Source: Dipteronia dyeriana
Lineage: Eukaryota > Streptophyta > Magnoliopsida > Sapindales > Sapindaceae
Length of the DNA stretch: 64,000 nt
Direction: 5' to 3'
Assembly (NCBI GenBank): GCA_032871835.1
Contig: CM065301.1
Coordinates: 28,280,405 to 28,344,404, forward strand
Shown: piece after piece, positions 1-10,395 of the stretch
Layout of the letters: each line of letters opens with the position of its first letter
Numbering within the stretch: position 1 is the first letter of the stretch
Translations under genes and position numbers: made by a program
The notes under the pieces: generated by a model
Databases searched by the model: none
What the model saw: only the letters and a program-made list of their open reading frames with translations
Told to the model about the DNA's origin: nothing

Positions 1-559
1 TCTTAATATAATTAAGGGGGAAAGCAGGAAACTCTCTCGATAATAACAATGATAGGATCCGTTAATACAAGAAACTCCCTTATAAGTTTGTGTTGTTAGG
101 GTATGTGTTAATAGGATCTGGATAACAATATTTATCAAAAGGCTTAAAATCGAAATGATTTTACCATATCGTTCATCATCAAGGGTCCACTAACAATATG
201 ACTTTATTATTATTATTATTATTATTATTTGGCACAGTCCTTACCTGCCAAAGTGAATAATACTATTCACACTGCTGATCATGCATAGTGATGAAACATT
301 GTCGATGGACAAATTTTGGATAATTATATATATATATATATATGAACACGAGTGATATTTAGGAGAGATTATCAATAACAGCAAAAAAAAAAAAAAAAAA
401 AAACCAACCATCATTTTCAAATGATAAAAAAAAGAGAAAAATAAATAAACCCCACTAGGTACCAATATTTTGTGGACGAAATGACCAAGTTTGTGGCTGT
501 GCCTCTTTTAACCAGACCTTTCCTCCTCTATTCCACCCATTTTTTCTTCGATTAATTTT
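1..559. other. Upstream intergenic DNA with simple repeats
   Basis: I see no gene here. The stretch holds a TTA/ATT microsatellite near 206-230, an AT dinucleotide run near 324-343 and a poly-A run near 384-403. Small open frames in it are low-complexity and do not look coding. It is the distal upstream region of the transporter gene that follows. Confidence 0.6.
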
Positions 560-722
560 CCTTGGAATTTTTAGTTTATATATATAGTTTGAAAATGACC
601 TCTCTTTGTATGGTTCTATATATATGAACTCTCACACTACTCTCCTCAGCAATATCTTTCTTTATTATAACTTCTCCTTCTAAATTACTTCTCTTTAGCT
701 TCCTTTATTTTCTCATTTTCTT
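560..722 (+). promoter_or_regulatory. Putative core promoter and leader of the NPF gene
   Basis: Two TATA-like runs are visible, at about 578-587 and 616-627. The second is followed about 25-35 bases later by a pyrimidine-rich CTCTCACACTACTCTCC tract, a common plant transcription-start context. A start near 640-660 would give a leader running to a GTAAGT donor at 723. This is inferred from sequence alone; there is no transcript evidence. Confidence 0.4.
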
Positions 723-967
723 GTAAGTTAATTTATTTTTGTTTTTTGATATATCTAATTAATGGTTCTCCTAAAAAGTTGTTCTTTTTGTTTTCAATCT
801 TGGTAAATTAATATGTAATTAGTTGTTGGAATTGACAAGAGATCTTTTAGTTAAATTATTAGAAATTGAGTTGAGTTTGGATGATTTGTGTTGATATTTT
901 ATTAAATTTTTTGATTTATGATTTTAACTTGATCATGATTTTTTTGGTTATTTTGATTTAAATACAG
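723..967 (+). other. Putative 5'-UTR intron of the NPF gene
   Basis: The stretch starts with a strong GTAAGT donor at 723 and ends at AATACAG (967), 12 bases before the ATG at 980. It is T-rich and AT-rich like plant introns and has no ATG-initiated frame of note. Leader introns are common in plant genes. The call rests on the splice-site match and position only. Confidence 0.4.
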
Positions 968-979
968 TATTAACGTTCA

Positions 980-3900
980 ATGGCGCCTGTTGTGGATTCA
1001 CTCAACACCACCAACGGGGATGCGCTAAAGGTAGTCAGAAGTCGATCAGCAACAAATTTAGTTTATGCTCTTTCAATCACTGTGGGACCAAAGTAAAACT
1101 GCTTTCTAAAAGCAATAAAAAATGTTGTTTTGAAAAGTAACTGTCAAGTGCTTTTCTAAGAAGCACTGGAAGCTTTGTTCTATTAATTCAAAATGTGCTT
1201 TTCTATTACTTCTTCAAGATGGGTTAATAGTTCACAAGTCACAACAAACACTTTGTTCAGTTTAAACTAAACTCTACGATACAAAACATACAAAAAAAAA
1301 AAAAACCATTGGACAATTCTTTTACGGGTATCAAAATAACATAATCAAACGCAATAATGTAATTCGTTAAACGAGTTCAGGAAATTATGAATCATAAAAG
1401 AAAAACAAAAAATAAAATGAAACACATTATAATGCTACCCTATATAATTAATCAATTGAAATCACTATTTTTTTCTTTTATTTATTATTATTTCTAATTT
1501 GAGCTATTTTTGATTAATGAAAGCAGTTGGGAGAAGAAAATATAAGCCCTGCCCAAGAAGAAACTGTGAACGAAAGCAGCAATATTAATGATGAGAAGGA
1601 GGTAAGTGCTTTTCCAGAAAGCACGGTCTCGTTGATTCAAAAACGCACCGGAGGGTGGAGATATGCAAGCCTCTTGCTAGGTGATATTTATTTATTTATT
1701 TATTTTTTTGTTTAAAAAATCTGCATATCACTTTGATACTTCCTATTTAATATATATATATTCTTATTATTATTGACATAAAATAGAAAATATAATTCCA
1801 AAAACTTTTCAGGTCAACTTTGCAGTGTCAAAACCAGATAAAAATCACTTACCATTAGCTAAAAACTCTTTTGGAAGTGAGTTTTTATTTTATTTATTTT
1901 CTAAATAATTCCGAAACAGCATGGTTATTTTTTAATTTTGGTCAAATCTACGGAAGTTGTGGAATTTTTCTTTAAAATTAACTAATTGTTTCACTTTCTC
2001 TCTTATTTAGATTTAATTTATTAATTCTAATTTTAATTTTCATGACTTGCTTTTGGAGCAGTAAATCAAGGGTTGGCGACACTAGCTTTCTTTGGAGTTG
2101 GAGTGAACTTGGTTTTGTTCTTGACGAGAGTTCTTGATCAAGAAAATGCAGAAGCAGCAAATAATGTCAGCAAATGGACAGGAACAGTTTATATGTGCTC
2201 TCTCATTGGTGCTTTTCTCAGTGATTCTTACTGGGGTCGCTACTTAACCTGTGCAATCTTCCAGATCATCTTTGTGGTGGTAATTTTTTCATTTAATTAT
2301 CTCCCACGTGTCGTCTATTATTTTCGGACCCTCTTAACCTGTATCTTGACACACGAAAAACCTTTGTTGGAAAAATTATAAGAAAACATTATAATCATGT
2401 GATCAGTTCAGATTCATTAAAATGATAATGCTTTTGTATATAGTTCGAGAAATTGAAAGTGCTGTTTATAAAAGTACTTTTTCTTTTACTATTTTTTAAG
2501 AGTACATTGTTAATAAGGTATTTCTTCCTCTTTTATTATTTTGCAGGGCTTGTTGCTATTATCAGTTTCATCTTTCTTCTTGATCAAACCTAATGGTTGT
2601 GGCGATGGAGACCTACCATGCATGCCTGTCTCCTCCATCTGTATCGCCATTTTCTACTTATCTATCTACCTCATTGCCTTCGGATATGGCGGCCACCAGC
2701 CCACCATAGCCACCTTCGGTGCAGACCAGTTTGATGAAAAAAACCCTATAGAGCGCAACTCAAAAGCTGCTTTTTTCTGCTACTTCTACTTTGCCCTAAA
2801 TGTTGGATCCCTCTTTTCGAACACAATACTCGTTTACTATGAGGACACAGGGAAATGGACCCTAGGGTTCTTGGTTTCTTTGGGTTCTGCGATCATGGCT
2901 CTACTGTCATTTGTTTTAGGAACTCATCGTTACCGATACATCAAGCCGTGTGGCAATCCCTTGCCACGTGTTGCTCAGGTGTTCGTGGCTGCCGTGAAGA
3001 AGTATAACGTAGTACCTTCGAATCCAGATCGTTTGTATGAAGTTGCAGGACCAGAATCTGCCATTAAAGGAAGCAGAAAGATTCTTCATAGCAATGACTT
3101 TGAGTAAGAATTCAACTTCGATATCCTTGTAAAAGAACTTTTGAGTTGGAATATCTTTGTTATATATTAAAAGGTTAAAATTAAAACTAATCATATAATC
3201 ATTGGAGTATATATTTTTAGCCAGCATTAATGTTTTGATTGGTTTTAATAAACTTTCTATCAAAGAAATAAATTTATCTTTATACCAGATTAAACGCACC
3301 GGAATTAACGCACTGAGAATTAAACATATAAGTCTTTTTCAATTAAACACACCACGAGTTTAATTCCCCAAGTTTAATTTCAATGTGTTTAATTTCAATA
3401 TGTTTAATTTGGTGCAAGGTTAAATTTATCTTTTTAGTGGAAAGTTTGTTAAAAACAATCAAAACACTAATATAGACTAAAAATAGAAACCTCTTAATTT
3501 TTTTGGTTAAAAAGGGCTATTTCCTCTATATTAAATTGTATTAATTTGTTGGGTTGAATTTGATTTTCAGGTTTTTGGACAAGGCAGCAACAATAACAGA
3601 GAAAGATGCGGGTGGGCGCAATGATCCATGGAGGCTGTGCACTATAACACAAGTTGAAGAAGCCAAATGTGTCCTAAAAATGCTACCAATTTGGCTGTGC
3701 ACTATAATTTACTCTGTAGTCTTCACTCAAATGGCCTCTCTCTTTGTTGAACAAGGAGATGTGATGAACTCCAACGTAGGAGACTTCCACCTTCCGGCTG
3801 CAAGCATGTCTGCCTTTGATATCTGTAGTGTCCTCATTTGCACCGGAATCTACCGCCAAATCCTCGTTCCGGTGGCCGGAAAACTCAGCGGGGACCCGAA

Positions 3901-4438
3901 AGGACTGTCCGAGCTTCAGAGAATGGGAATCGGCCTCATCATTGGAATGCTGGCGATGATTGCAGCAGGTACTACTGAGCTCCAAAGGCTCAAACATGTT
4001 ATCCCTGGAGACAAAGAAAGCTCACTGAGCATATTTTGGCAGATTCCACAATATGTTTTGGTGGGTGCATCTGAAGTGTTCATGTATGTTGGACAGTTGG
4101 AGTTCTTCAATGGACAGGCTCCTGATGGGATCAAAAGCTTTGGAAGCTCGCTGTGTATGGCCTCGATTTCGCTTGGGAATTACGTGAGTAGCATGCTGGT
4201 TAACATGGTTATGGGGATAACTGCTAGAGGAAACAAGCCTGGTTGGATCCCAGATGACTTGAACACTGGTCACATGGACAGATTTTACTTCCTCCTTGCA
4301 GTGCTCACAGCTTTTGATTTTGTCATCTACTTGTTTTGTGCAAAGTGGTATACTTGCATCAATCTTCAGGGAACCGAGAAGGAAATCAATGAGATGGAAG
4401 AACAACAAGTTGATGATGATGTGCTCAGAAGAGTTTAG
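980..4438 (+). CDS. NPF7-type (NRT1/PTR family) transporter, 5 exons
   Basis: This is a membrane transporter of the NPF (NRT1/PTR) family, closest by recall to the NPF7 clade (NRT1.5/NRT1.8, xylem nitrate and potassium loading or unloading). Exons are 980-1030, 1527-1680, 2062-2279, 2547-3103 and 3571-4438. All introns are GT-AG with phases 0, 1, 0 and 2, and the frame stays open for 615 codons. The start at 980 is the first ATG after the leader intron and gives MAPVVDSL. A hydrophilic N-terminus leads to GGWRYASLLL (end of exon 2) and the first helix. The family signatures GYGGHQPTIATFGADQFD (about residues 187-204) and FYFALNVGSL (about 221-230) are present. Later come LPIWLCTIIYSVVFTQM, ASEVFMYVGQLEFF and ASISLGNYVSS, then an acidic tail. 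Length suits the family of about 12 helices. The helix-1 ExxE[K/R] motif reads QGLAT, so it is absent. The substrate cannot be told from sequence. The gene appears intact. Confidence 0.93.
3212..3486. mobile_element. MITE-like element with terminal inverted repeats in NPF intron 4
   Basis: The two ends of this stretch are inverted copies. The left end, around ATTAATGTTTTGATTGG then TTTTAATAAACTTTCT (about 3225-3258), matches the reverse complement of the right end around 3440-3475. The outermost shared word is TATTTTTAG. About 275 bases lie between the outer ends and no coding frame is present. A small non-autonomous DNA transposon with long inverted repeats explains this best. The superfamily is not clear because the target duplication is ambiguous in AT-rich flanks. 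It lies wholly inside the intron, so the exons are unaffected. Confidence 0.6.
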
Positions 4439-4800
4439 TTAATTATTTGGCTAATTAAGTTCTGATTATCACTTGGATTACGACTCGATCGATCACGTCG
4501 TGCCACATCTTAAGGGTATCCAACCACCCCGTGTCACGTCGCACTGCAACCGGCACACTCAAGCCTTTTATTTTCTACAAAGTTCGTAACAATAAATAAA
4601 GCTTTTTAGAATAAATGAATAATCCCATGTTTATAAGAAAGCTTGACCTTTTGTATGTGAAGGGAATGATTGCTTTCTTGTAAAATTTAGGTGTTTGGTA
4701 GAGTTTATTAGAGTCGATATATAGATTTGGTTATGTTTGTTGTAGCTAGATAGCATAAGTGTTGTTACTCGTCAGTGATAATCTTTGACTTTTTTTCACT
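4439..4800 (+). terminator. 3' UTR and polyadenylation region of the NPF gene
   Basis: After the TAG stop the sequence is non-coding. An AATAAATAAA run at 4591-4600 and another AATAAA-like word near 4611 fit a plant near-upstream element, with T-rich and GT-rich sequence following to about 4800. The exact cleavage site cannot be set. Confidence 0.4.
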
Positions 4801-5269
4801 TCATGTTGGTTTCACAAGTTGTTTCTTTCTTAAGGCTTTCTTCTTATTTGGTTTTTTGTTGTATATTCTATAATTTTAAGGCTGTTAATAGAAGTGATTA
4901 AGACCTTGCAAACTGGTGCTTGCAAACAGAAGAAAACTGAAGAATTTTGTTGATTTATTTTCTACCCATGAGTAAATATTATTGGACTAAGTAATGAAAA
5001 ATTGTGTATAATTAATGGTCCATTTACAGTGAAATTATTCCTAAAAACTACAGATGTTTTAAAACACATGAAGAAATTATTCCTCCTTCAAATATTCTTA
5101 AAAAAATGATCCTTCAAATATTCATAATATTTTTTTTAATAACAATTTTATCAATAACACGTGGACTTGGAGAAACAGTAGTTATAATTAGTTACACGGA
5201 CCAAATTGTTTGTTAATATGCCCCACACCCACCAGGCCACCATTTCTGTGTTATTGGTAGTGATTTGAC
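4801..5269. other. Intergenic, nothing recognised
   Basis: AT-rich sequence without convincing coding frames, RNA genes or repeats with visible ends. Confidence 0.5.
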
Positions 5270-5410
5270 ATCAAATTAAGTGGCCTGGAAGCCTCTCACC
5301 TTTCAAATTAAACTGTGATGAAGAAAGAAAACTCCACTTCAAATCAAATTAAGTGGGAGCCTCTCACCTTTCAAATTAAACTGTGATGAAGAAAGAAAAC
5401 TCCACTTCAA
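5270..5410 (+). repeat. Tandem duplication, about 70-bp unit
   Basis: Two head-to-tail copies lie at 5270-5342 and 5343-5410. Both begin ATCAAATTAAGTGG and end ACTCCACTTCAA. Apart from a 5-base CCTGG present only in copy 1, they look identical by eye, so the duplication is recent. No coding frame crosses it. Confidence 0.9.
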
Positions 5411-5524
5411 AAGATAAGAGGGTCACCTTCTCATCACTCACTAAACCCCTATCACAACACCTTCTTAATATCACTTTTACAACATTGTTTTTGCTTTTAT
5501 AATATAATAAATAATCAGTGTTAT

Positions 5525-5595
5525 ATCAGGCGGCAGGCGCTAGGCGTTGGGTGCCAGTTGTACAGCAGACCGGCACCTAGCGTCTAGGCCGTTTA
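5525..5595. repeat. GC-rich imperfect hairpin
   Basis: The left arm AGGCGCTAGGCGTTGGGTGCC and right arm GGCACCTAGCGTCTAGGCC can pair with few mismatches around a loop of about 15 bases. It stands out as a GC-rich island in AT-rich DNA. Such GCGCTAGGCG-type hairpins are scattered in plant genomes, probably as transposon ends, but I see no full element here. Confidence 0.5.
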
Positions 5596-6070
5596 ATTGA
5601 CAACTTGACAGTAAGGAATTTTTAATTTTTTTTTTAAATTTTTAATCAGTGTTAAACTAGCTAACTATTTTCTTCTGCAAATGACTTCAATATATCCTTC
5701 AACATGTTTAAACATTCACAAATTCATCAATACTATACAATATACATGAGTACAAAAGTGAAGTCACTGCTGCATCTATTGTTTGCTGTACATTCATAAA
5801 TTCATCAATTCAATACTATATATGAGTACATGTTTGCCGGTGCCTCACATCTTGCATTATGTCCCTTCTCATGAAAACTACTTGATCTCTTTAATACCCC
5901 GTTGAGTTTTCACACAATATATACATAAGTGAACAAATAATTGGAGTTAGAGGTGTTGTTGAAACAATTAAATTAAGGTCTGGTGCGATGTTCGAATTGG
6001 GAAAATGAGAATTTTTGGTTCAATTCTTCAAGTTAATGAAGTCTAACCAGAAAGGCACCGTTTTGCACCC

Positions 6071-6087
6071 CAAACGACGTCGTTTTG
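6071..6087. repeat. Palindrome AAACGACGTCGTTT
   Basis: A 14-base perfect palindrome (core AAACGACGTCGTTT) sits here, preceded by a related CACCGTTTTGCACCC stretch. Words of this kind recur in dispersed plant repeats. It may be a transposon-derived site or a bZIP-like ACGT core. No function is claimed. Confidence 0.45.
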
Positions 6088-6339
6088 ATGAAGAGGTTTT
6101 CTTTTTCAGCCTAGCCCACTTTGTAATAACGATTAATCAAACGAGGAACCACCTAGGCCGATTCCTAGAACACTGTATAAAATATAATAGAATTTTAAGT
6201 CATTTCTATGTTCGACTCAATATGTTTGTAAATCATTAAGAATGTGGTGTCCACAAAATCTGATTAAGTGTTTACCTATAGCTATCATCTGAACAAAAGA
6301 GATAAGAGGCATTAAAGAAATAACTGTAGTCTGTTGAGG

Positions 6340-6784
6340 TCATTGTTACCATTTTTTTTGAAAGGCAATTTATTACGAGACAGGAAAGGCACAAACAAGC
6401 ACAGAGCAACACACAAGGCTAGAAACAAAAACAGACCAAACAGCCACACCAGAAACAGGGTAATAACAGCCCAACACAACACCCCCACACAACAAAAAGT
6501 ACACGGCCAAGCCAGACAGAGCAAAAAGCAAGCCAACCGCACAAACCGCACGCGTCACACCCACCCCTCCTGAACAAAACCACTCGACGCCCCCTGCCTA
6601 GCTAAAAAATCAGCGGATGCATTGGCACTTCTAGGAACAAACTGAATCTTAACCTTTGGCACATGTCTAGCCAAAATATCCTTAATATCCATAATGAAAT
6701 CCCGCAACTTCACATTCCCAACCCCACCACTCCCATTCCCATTCACCCACGAAACTGCCGACTTGGAATCGCTCTCAATAATAA
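6340..6784 (-). pseudogene. Non-LTR (LINE) retrotransposon 3' fragment, RNase H domain
   Basis: Read on the minus strand from 6784, the frame gives IIESDSKSAVSWVNGNG and continues through FVPRSANASADFLARQGA to a stop at 6555. The IIESDS and N.SADFLA words match the RNase H-like domain (RVT_3 type) at the C-terminus of plant LINE polyproteins: an ESDS acidic residue and the A-D motif near the end. Endonuclease and reverse transcriptase are missing, so this is a 5'-truncated or interrupted remnant. Downstream sequence to about 6340 would be its 3' UTR. The neighbouring probable LTR at 6785 may have cut it. Confidence 0.65.
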
Positions 6785-7310
6785 TGCACGATTAGGATAT
6801 GTGCTGTCTTAAAATCAGCCCACGGAATCGAAGTCTAAAAGGAACCGTGGCGTTAACCGCAGTCAATTACAGAGAAGTCACGTGGCGTAGACCCCCAAGG
6901 CAAGGAGGCACAAACTGTGGTTTTTTTAGCAGTGAATAACGGAGGTTTTCCGTGGTCCAGGGCGTAGGCTGGAGACCGCGGCCCAGACCGCAGTGGCGAC
7001 GAAACTTATTCGGATTAGGAAGTCTTGTGCGGAAAGAAAATGTTTCCCACATATAAATACTAATGTTTCCCTATGTTTAGTGAATGTAAAAAATAGCAGG
7101 AGAGATTGAGAGTAAATTGTGGTAAGATCGAAAGAGAGACTAAAAGATTGTAATCAACTCTTATAGTGGATTTAAGTGCCGGTGCTTTTTCGTGGATGTA
7201 GATTTATATTGAACCACGAAAAATTTCTTGTGTCCTCTTTTATTCTTCTTTACCTTCTATTATGTGCGTGATTTAGATTTACGTGATTGTGTTTGTGGAT
7301 TTTCTATAGC
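6785..7310 (+). mobile_element. Probable solo Copia-type LTR
   Basis: The stretch has Copia-LTR features in order: an ATTAGGATATGTG start region, a TATAAATA box near 7052, then AGATTGTAATC, TGGATTTAAGTG and TCGTGGATGTAG, and an ACCACGAAAAATTTCTTGTGTC block near 7215. It is bracketed by AATAATAA at 6777-6784 and 7311-7318. No internal retroelement coding sequence follows, which suggests a solo LTR. The 3' terminus does not end cleanly in CA, so the boundaries are approximate. Confidence 0.4.
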
Positions 7311-7319
7311 AATAATAAT

Positions 7320-8862
7320 TTGTAGTTATCGATCATGAAACTTATAAACAAGATTCTTCACGATCATGACAACTTTGATGATGTTCTGATTTTAAAAAAT
7401 AAAAACATATTCTTAACCACAACACACTATATCCAGATATGATATGATATATAGTATGGTGTCCAGTATCTACCTTCCCCACGTATATAAAAATTGCAAA
7501 ACTTGTTAAACCAAATTACCAAAATAGGGCTCAGGTGTCTTTCAGCTCATCAGCAGTCTTGCTTTCATGGTAATCAAAATGTAGACTGAAAATGAAATAT
7601 GGGTTATTAATGGGACAGCACTGCACATATAGCAACAAAAAATTATGAGCAACAGCTAGCATTTGCAAGTCAATTCATAGCAGTCTTTATTTCTATCCAC
7701 TGATGAAACCTTAGAAGTCACAGATATTCTTCCATGACCTAATTTCATGTAATTTTCATACTTAATAGTGTGTGTGAGTGTGTCACCCACGAGTGGGGAT
7801 TCAGGTGGTGTCCAGTCAGGAGAATTAATTAATAATGAATAGCAAACTATATATGATGTGAAATAAGAGATTTGATTCCAGACAGACTAGCTTGTATGAC
7901 CTGTTTAATTGATTGTGAGATCAGCTAATCATGACATAGACATGAATTCTGTTTTGTGGGTATAATGCAAAGTGCGACTCAAATTACATAAGAAAGTTGA
8001 TCAATTGATTATTACCGATGATAATGAAACCAAGCCACCCACCCATGTCAAGATCACTCAACCCTCATTGTAAAATTTGATTATTCTCTATTTGTTGTTA
8101 TGTCTCTCCGGACACAAACCAATGCTAAAAAGAGAGATATAAAGGTCACAGCCCAAGTCGTTAGTGAGTAAGATCTTAAATCAATATACAGAAATTTAAG
8201 TTTTACCTAAATAAATATTTTTTGATCTAGGTTGACGAAGGAAGTTCATGTGAAGTCCAAATACTACGAAACAAATTCATAAGCATGAAGAGCACTTGCA
8301 TGAATCTGCTTGCCGAGTCTAAACCATTAGAGTGAAGGTCAATAAATAATGATAGACTAGCTAAGATATCTTGGCTATTGCAAGTGGTTATATATGATAA
8401 GCATATTGAAGAGACTATATTCTTTTATATAAATTGTTTCTTATCCTAATGAATTTGTTCGTAGCCATAACCTTCAAAATGAACATATCTCTCTGTTGTT
8501 TTTACTTGAGTGGGGTTTTGAAAACCTTTTAGCATTTTTTATTGGGTGTTTGAGGTGAATTGACTTAAACAGGTCCATCCATTTTTAAGTTCGAAAATAT
8601 AAATTTACAAGCCAAGAAATTTTCTATAGCTTGATCATTCTCTGAGGTTCCTTATATTGAAAGACATAAACAGTGGATATTAATACAAACTATACATAAA
8701 TCATGACGATATGGGGTTGTTCCGATGATATGCCCCTCACACTTACACCATATCATGAAGTTATAAGTTTGAGTCGTGTTTCCCTCCACCAAGCTCATGT
8801 CGTAGAAAACCTGCAAACACAAATACAAACAAAAATCTAAAATGCATGCAGATAATGAAAGC
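7320..8862. other. Intergenic, nothing recognised
   Basis: No convincing gene, RNA gene or bounded repeat is visible. It is AT-rich and has no long coding frame on either strand. Confidence 0.5.
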
Positions 8863-10237
8863 AATTGATCGAGCCATTGCAAGACTAGATTTTGGTTCCC
8901 CTTTCCTATGTTTCATGCTCGATGCACGGGTAAAATCGACTATTTAATTTCTCGATTGAGGTTTTTGCAAGTTATCTTTATTAAGCAGGTTCATATTAAG
9001 TTAAGAGAGAAGAAATTGGGGTGTAAAGTGCAATTATGAGGAGTTGGAGCCTTGATGAAGAAGTGTCGCTGTCGAAGTGCCTTCTTGCCCAATTGTGGCA
9101 ACCTTGCGATAGGAATTCTCGCGGTTGAACTGTCGTTGCTGCTGCCGCTGAGTCGTTGGCGCGTCATAGAAGATCAAACCTGCCGCAGTTGAACCGCCAT
9201 CTTGCCTAACCGTGGCAATCAGGTGACAGAAAGTTACACGGTCAAAGTGTCGTTCTGCCAAGCCGCGACATTCACGATCACGACAGCCTGTCAGCACGAT
9301 TTTTGAGATGGATTTTTACCATATTTGAAACCCATATAATTACATCTCTTCAATTTCCTGTCATCATCATCAGCCACATGAGGAATATACACCCAACAAC
9401 TTTTCACATCATTTCATCATCCTTCCATCCTTGGAAGATTTGGAAGCAGGAAGAAGAAGGATACCAAATCAAGGAAGCTCACATGACTAATATGGGTTTT
9501 CTCCACAAGCTTTTATTTTCTCCATTGATGTGTAACTAAACATTTAGCTAGGGGATTGATGTAACCATATTGGACTACTCTATGTAATTAATTAGTCTAT
9601 TATTCTTAATTCAATTCCATTTTGACTCATTTATTGAATTAACTGTTCTAATCTACTTACTAATATGATATTGTGACATCAATTGATATGGGTGGTGGCT
9701 TAGTTTATCTATAAGGTTGGGATTTAGATGTGGATGACCTTTCCATTTGAATCTCAACCATAAGCTTGGTAAATGAGGGAGTTGATGTATGCATGAACTT
9801 GCTATATTTACTTGGCTAAGAGTTTTGTGATAAATAGGTGATTGACCATTGCTAATCACATGACCTTATGTGAGTGATGTGAAGACCTTAGAACTTAGTT
9901 GATTTAATTAAAAAAGCCCAAAAATTGGATTGAAGTGCTTAATGAGACTAATTTAGTGCATTGAGTGGTCTAAGAACGGTTTCATCTATTCACTAATGCT
10001 TTCTCTCATACATTTTATTCCTTGTGTGTTACTACGTTTAACTTTAGCTTTTAATTACAAGTTGTATTAAATCACTTTCATAGAATTATGTTGTTTTCCA
10101 AAAAAATCAAGCATTATGCAATTTAATTTCATGCACTTATAGTAGATTTTTCATAGGCTAACTTAGCATTCGACCGATAGAATCATCGATCCCAGTGAAC
10201 GAACTTTCCTTTAAATTGAACATAAAATACTGTATCA
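8863..10237 (+). mobile_element. Athila-type 5' LTR
   Basis: This LTR belongs to the outer Gypsy/Athila element. Its first ~310 bases (TTGATCGAGCCATTGCA..., GAAATTGGGGTGTAAA, GCGTCATAGAAGAT) match the stretch at 59087-59398, which is the start of the 3' LTR. It ends at ACTGTATCA (10237) just before a primer-binding site. The left boundary is set by the start of homology to the other copy and is uncertain by several bases; the expected TG reads AA here. Confidence 0.75.
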
Positions 10238-10241
10238 ATTT

Positions 10242-10260
10242 TGGCGCCGCTACTAGGGAT
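10242..10260 (+). other. Athila primer-binding site
   Basis: TGGCGCCGCTACTAGGGAT lies four bases after the LTR end. It is a mutated form of the TGGCGCCGTTGCCGGGGA site that plant Athila/Tat Gypsy elements use to prime from a tRNA (usually tRNA-Asp). Several changes show decay. Confidence 0.8.
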
Positions 10261-10395
10261 CAACATAGATTTTATTTGTTGGATCTAGTTAGTTGGTTTA
10301 GGTAGTGTGTGTCATTTACTTTAATTTTATTTTAGTTTTTAGTATCGTTTTACTTCGTTGGTAGATTGTCTTTGCGGTTTCAGGGTTACAGGTGC

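Noticed and set aside
1602..1617. Micro-intron GTAAGT...TTTCCAG within NPF exon 2
   Set aside because: At 16 bases it is far below plant intron limits, and removing it would break the frame.
6015..6239. 74-codon + frame as a small gene
   Set aside because: There is no homologous motif, promoter or conserved start context. It overlaps a palindrome typical of dispersed repeats.
10242..10260. Separate short tRNA-like gene at the TGGCGCC sites
   Set aside because: The match is only to a tRNA 3' end next to an LTR, which is what a primer-binding site is. No cloverleaf surrounds it.
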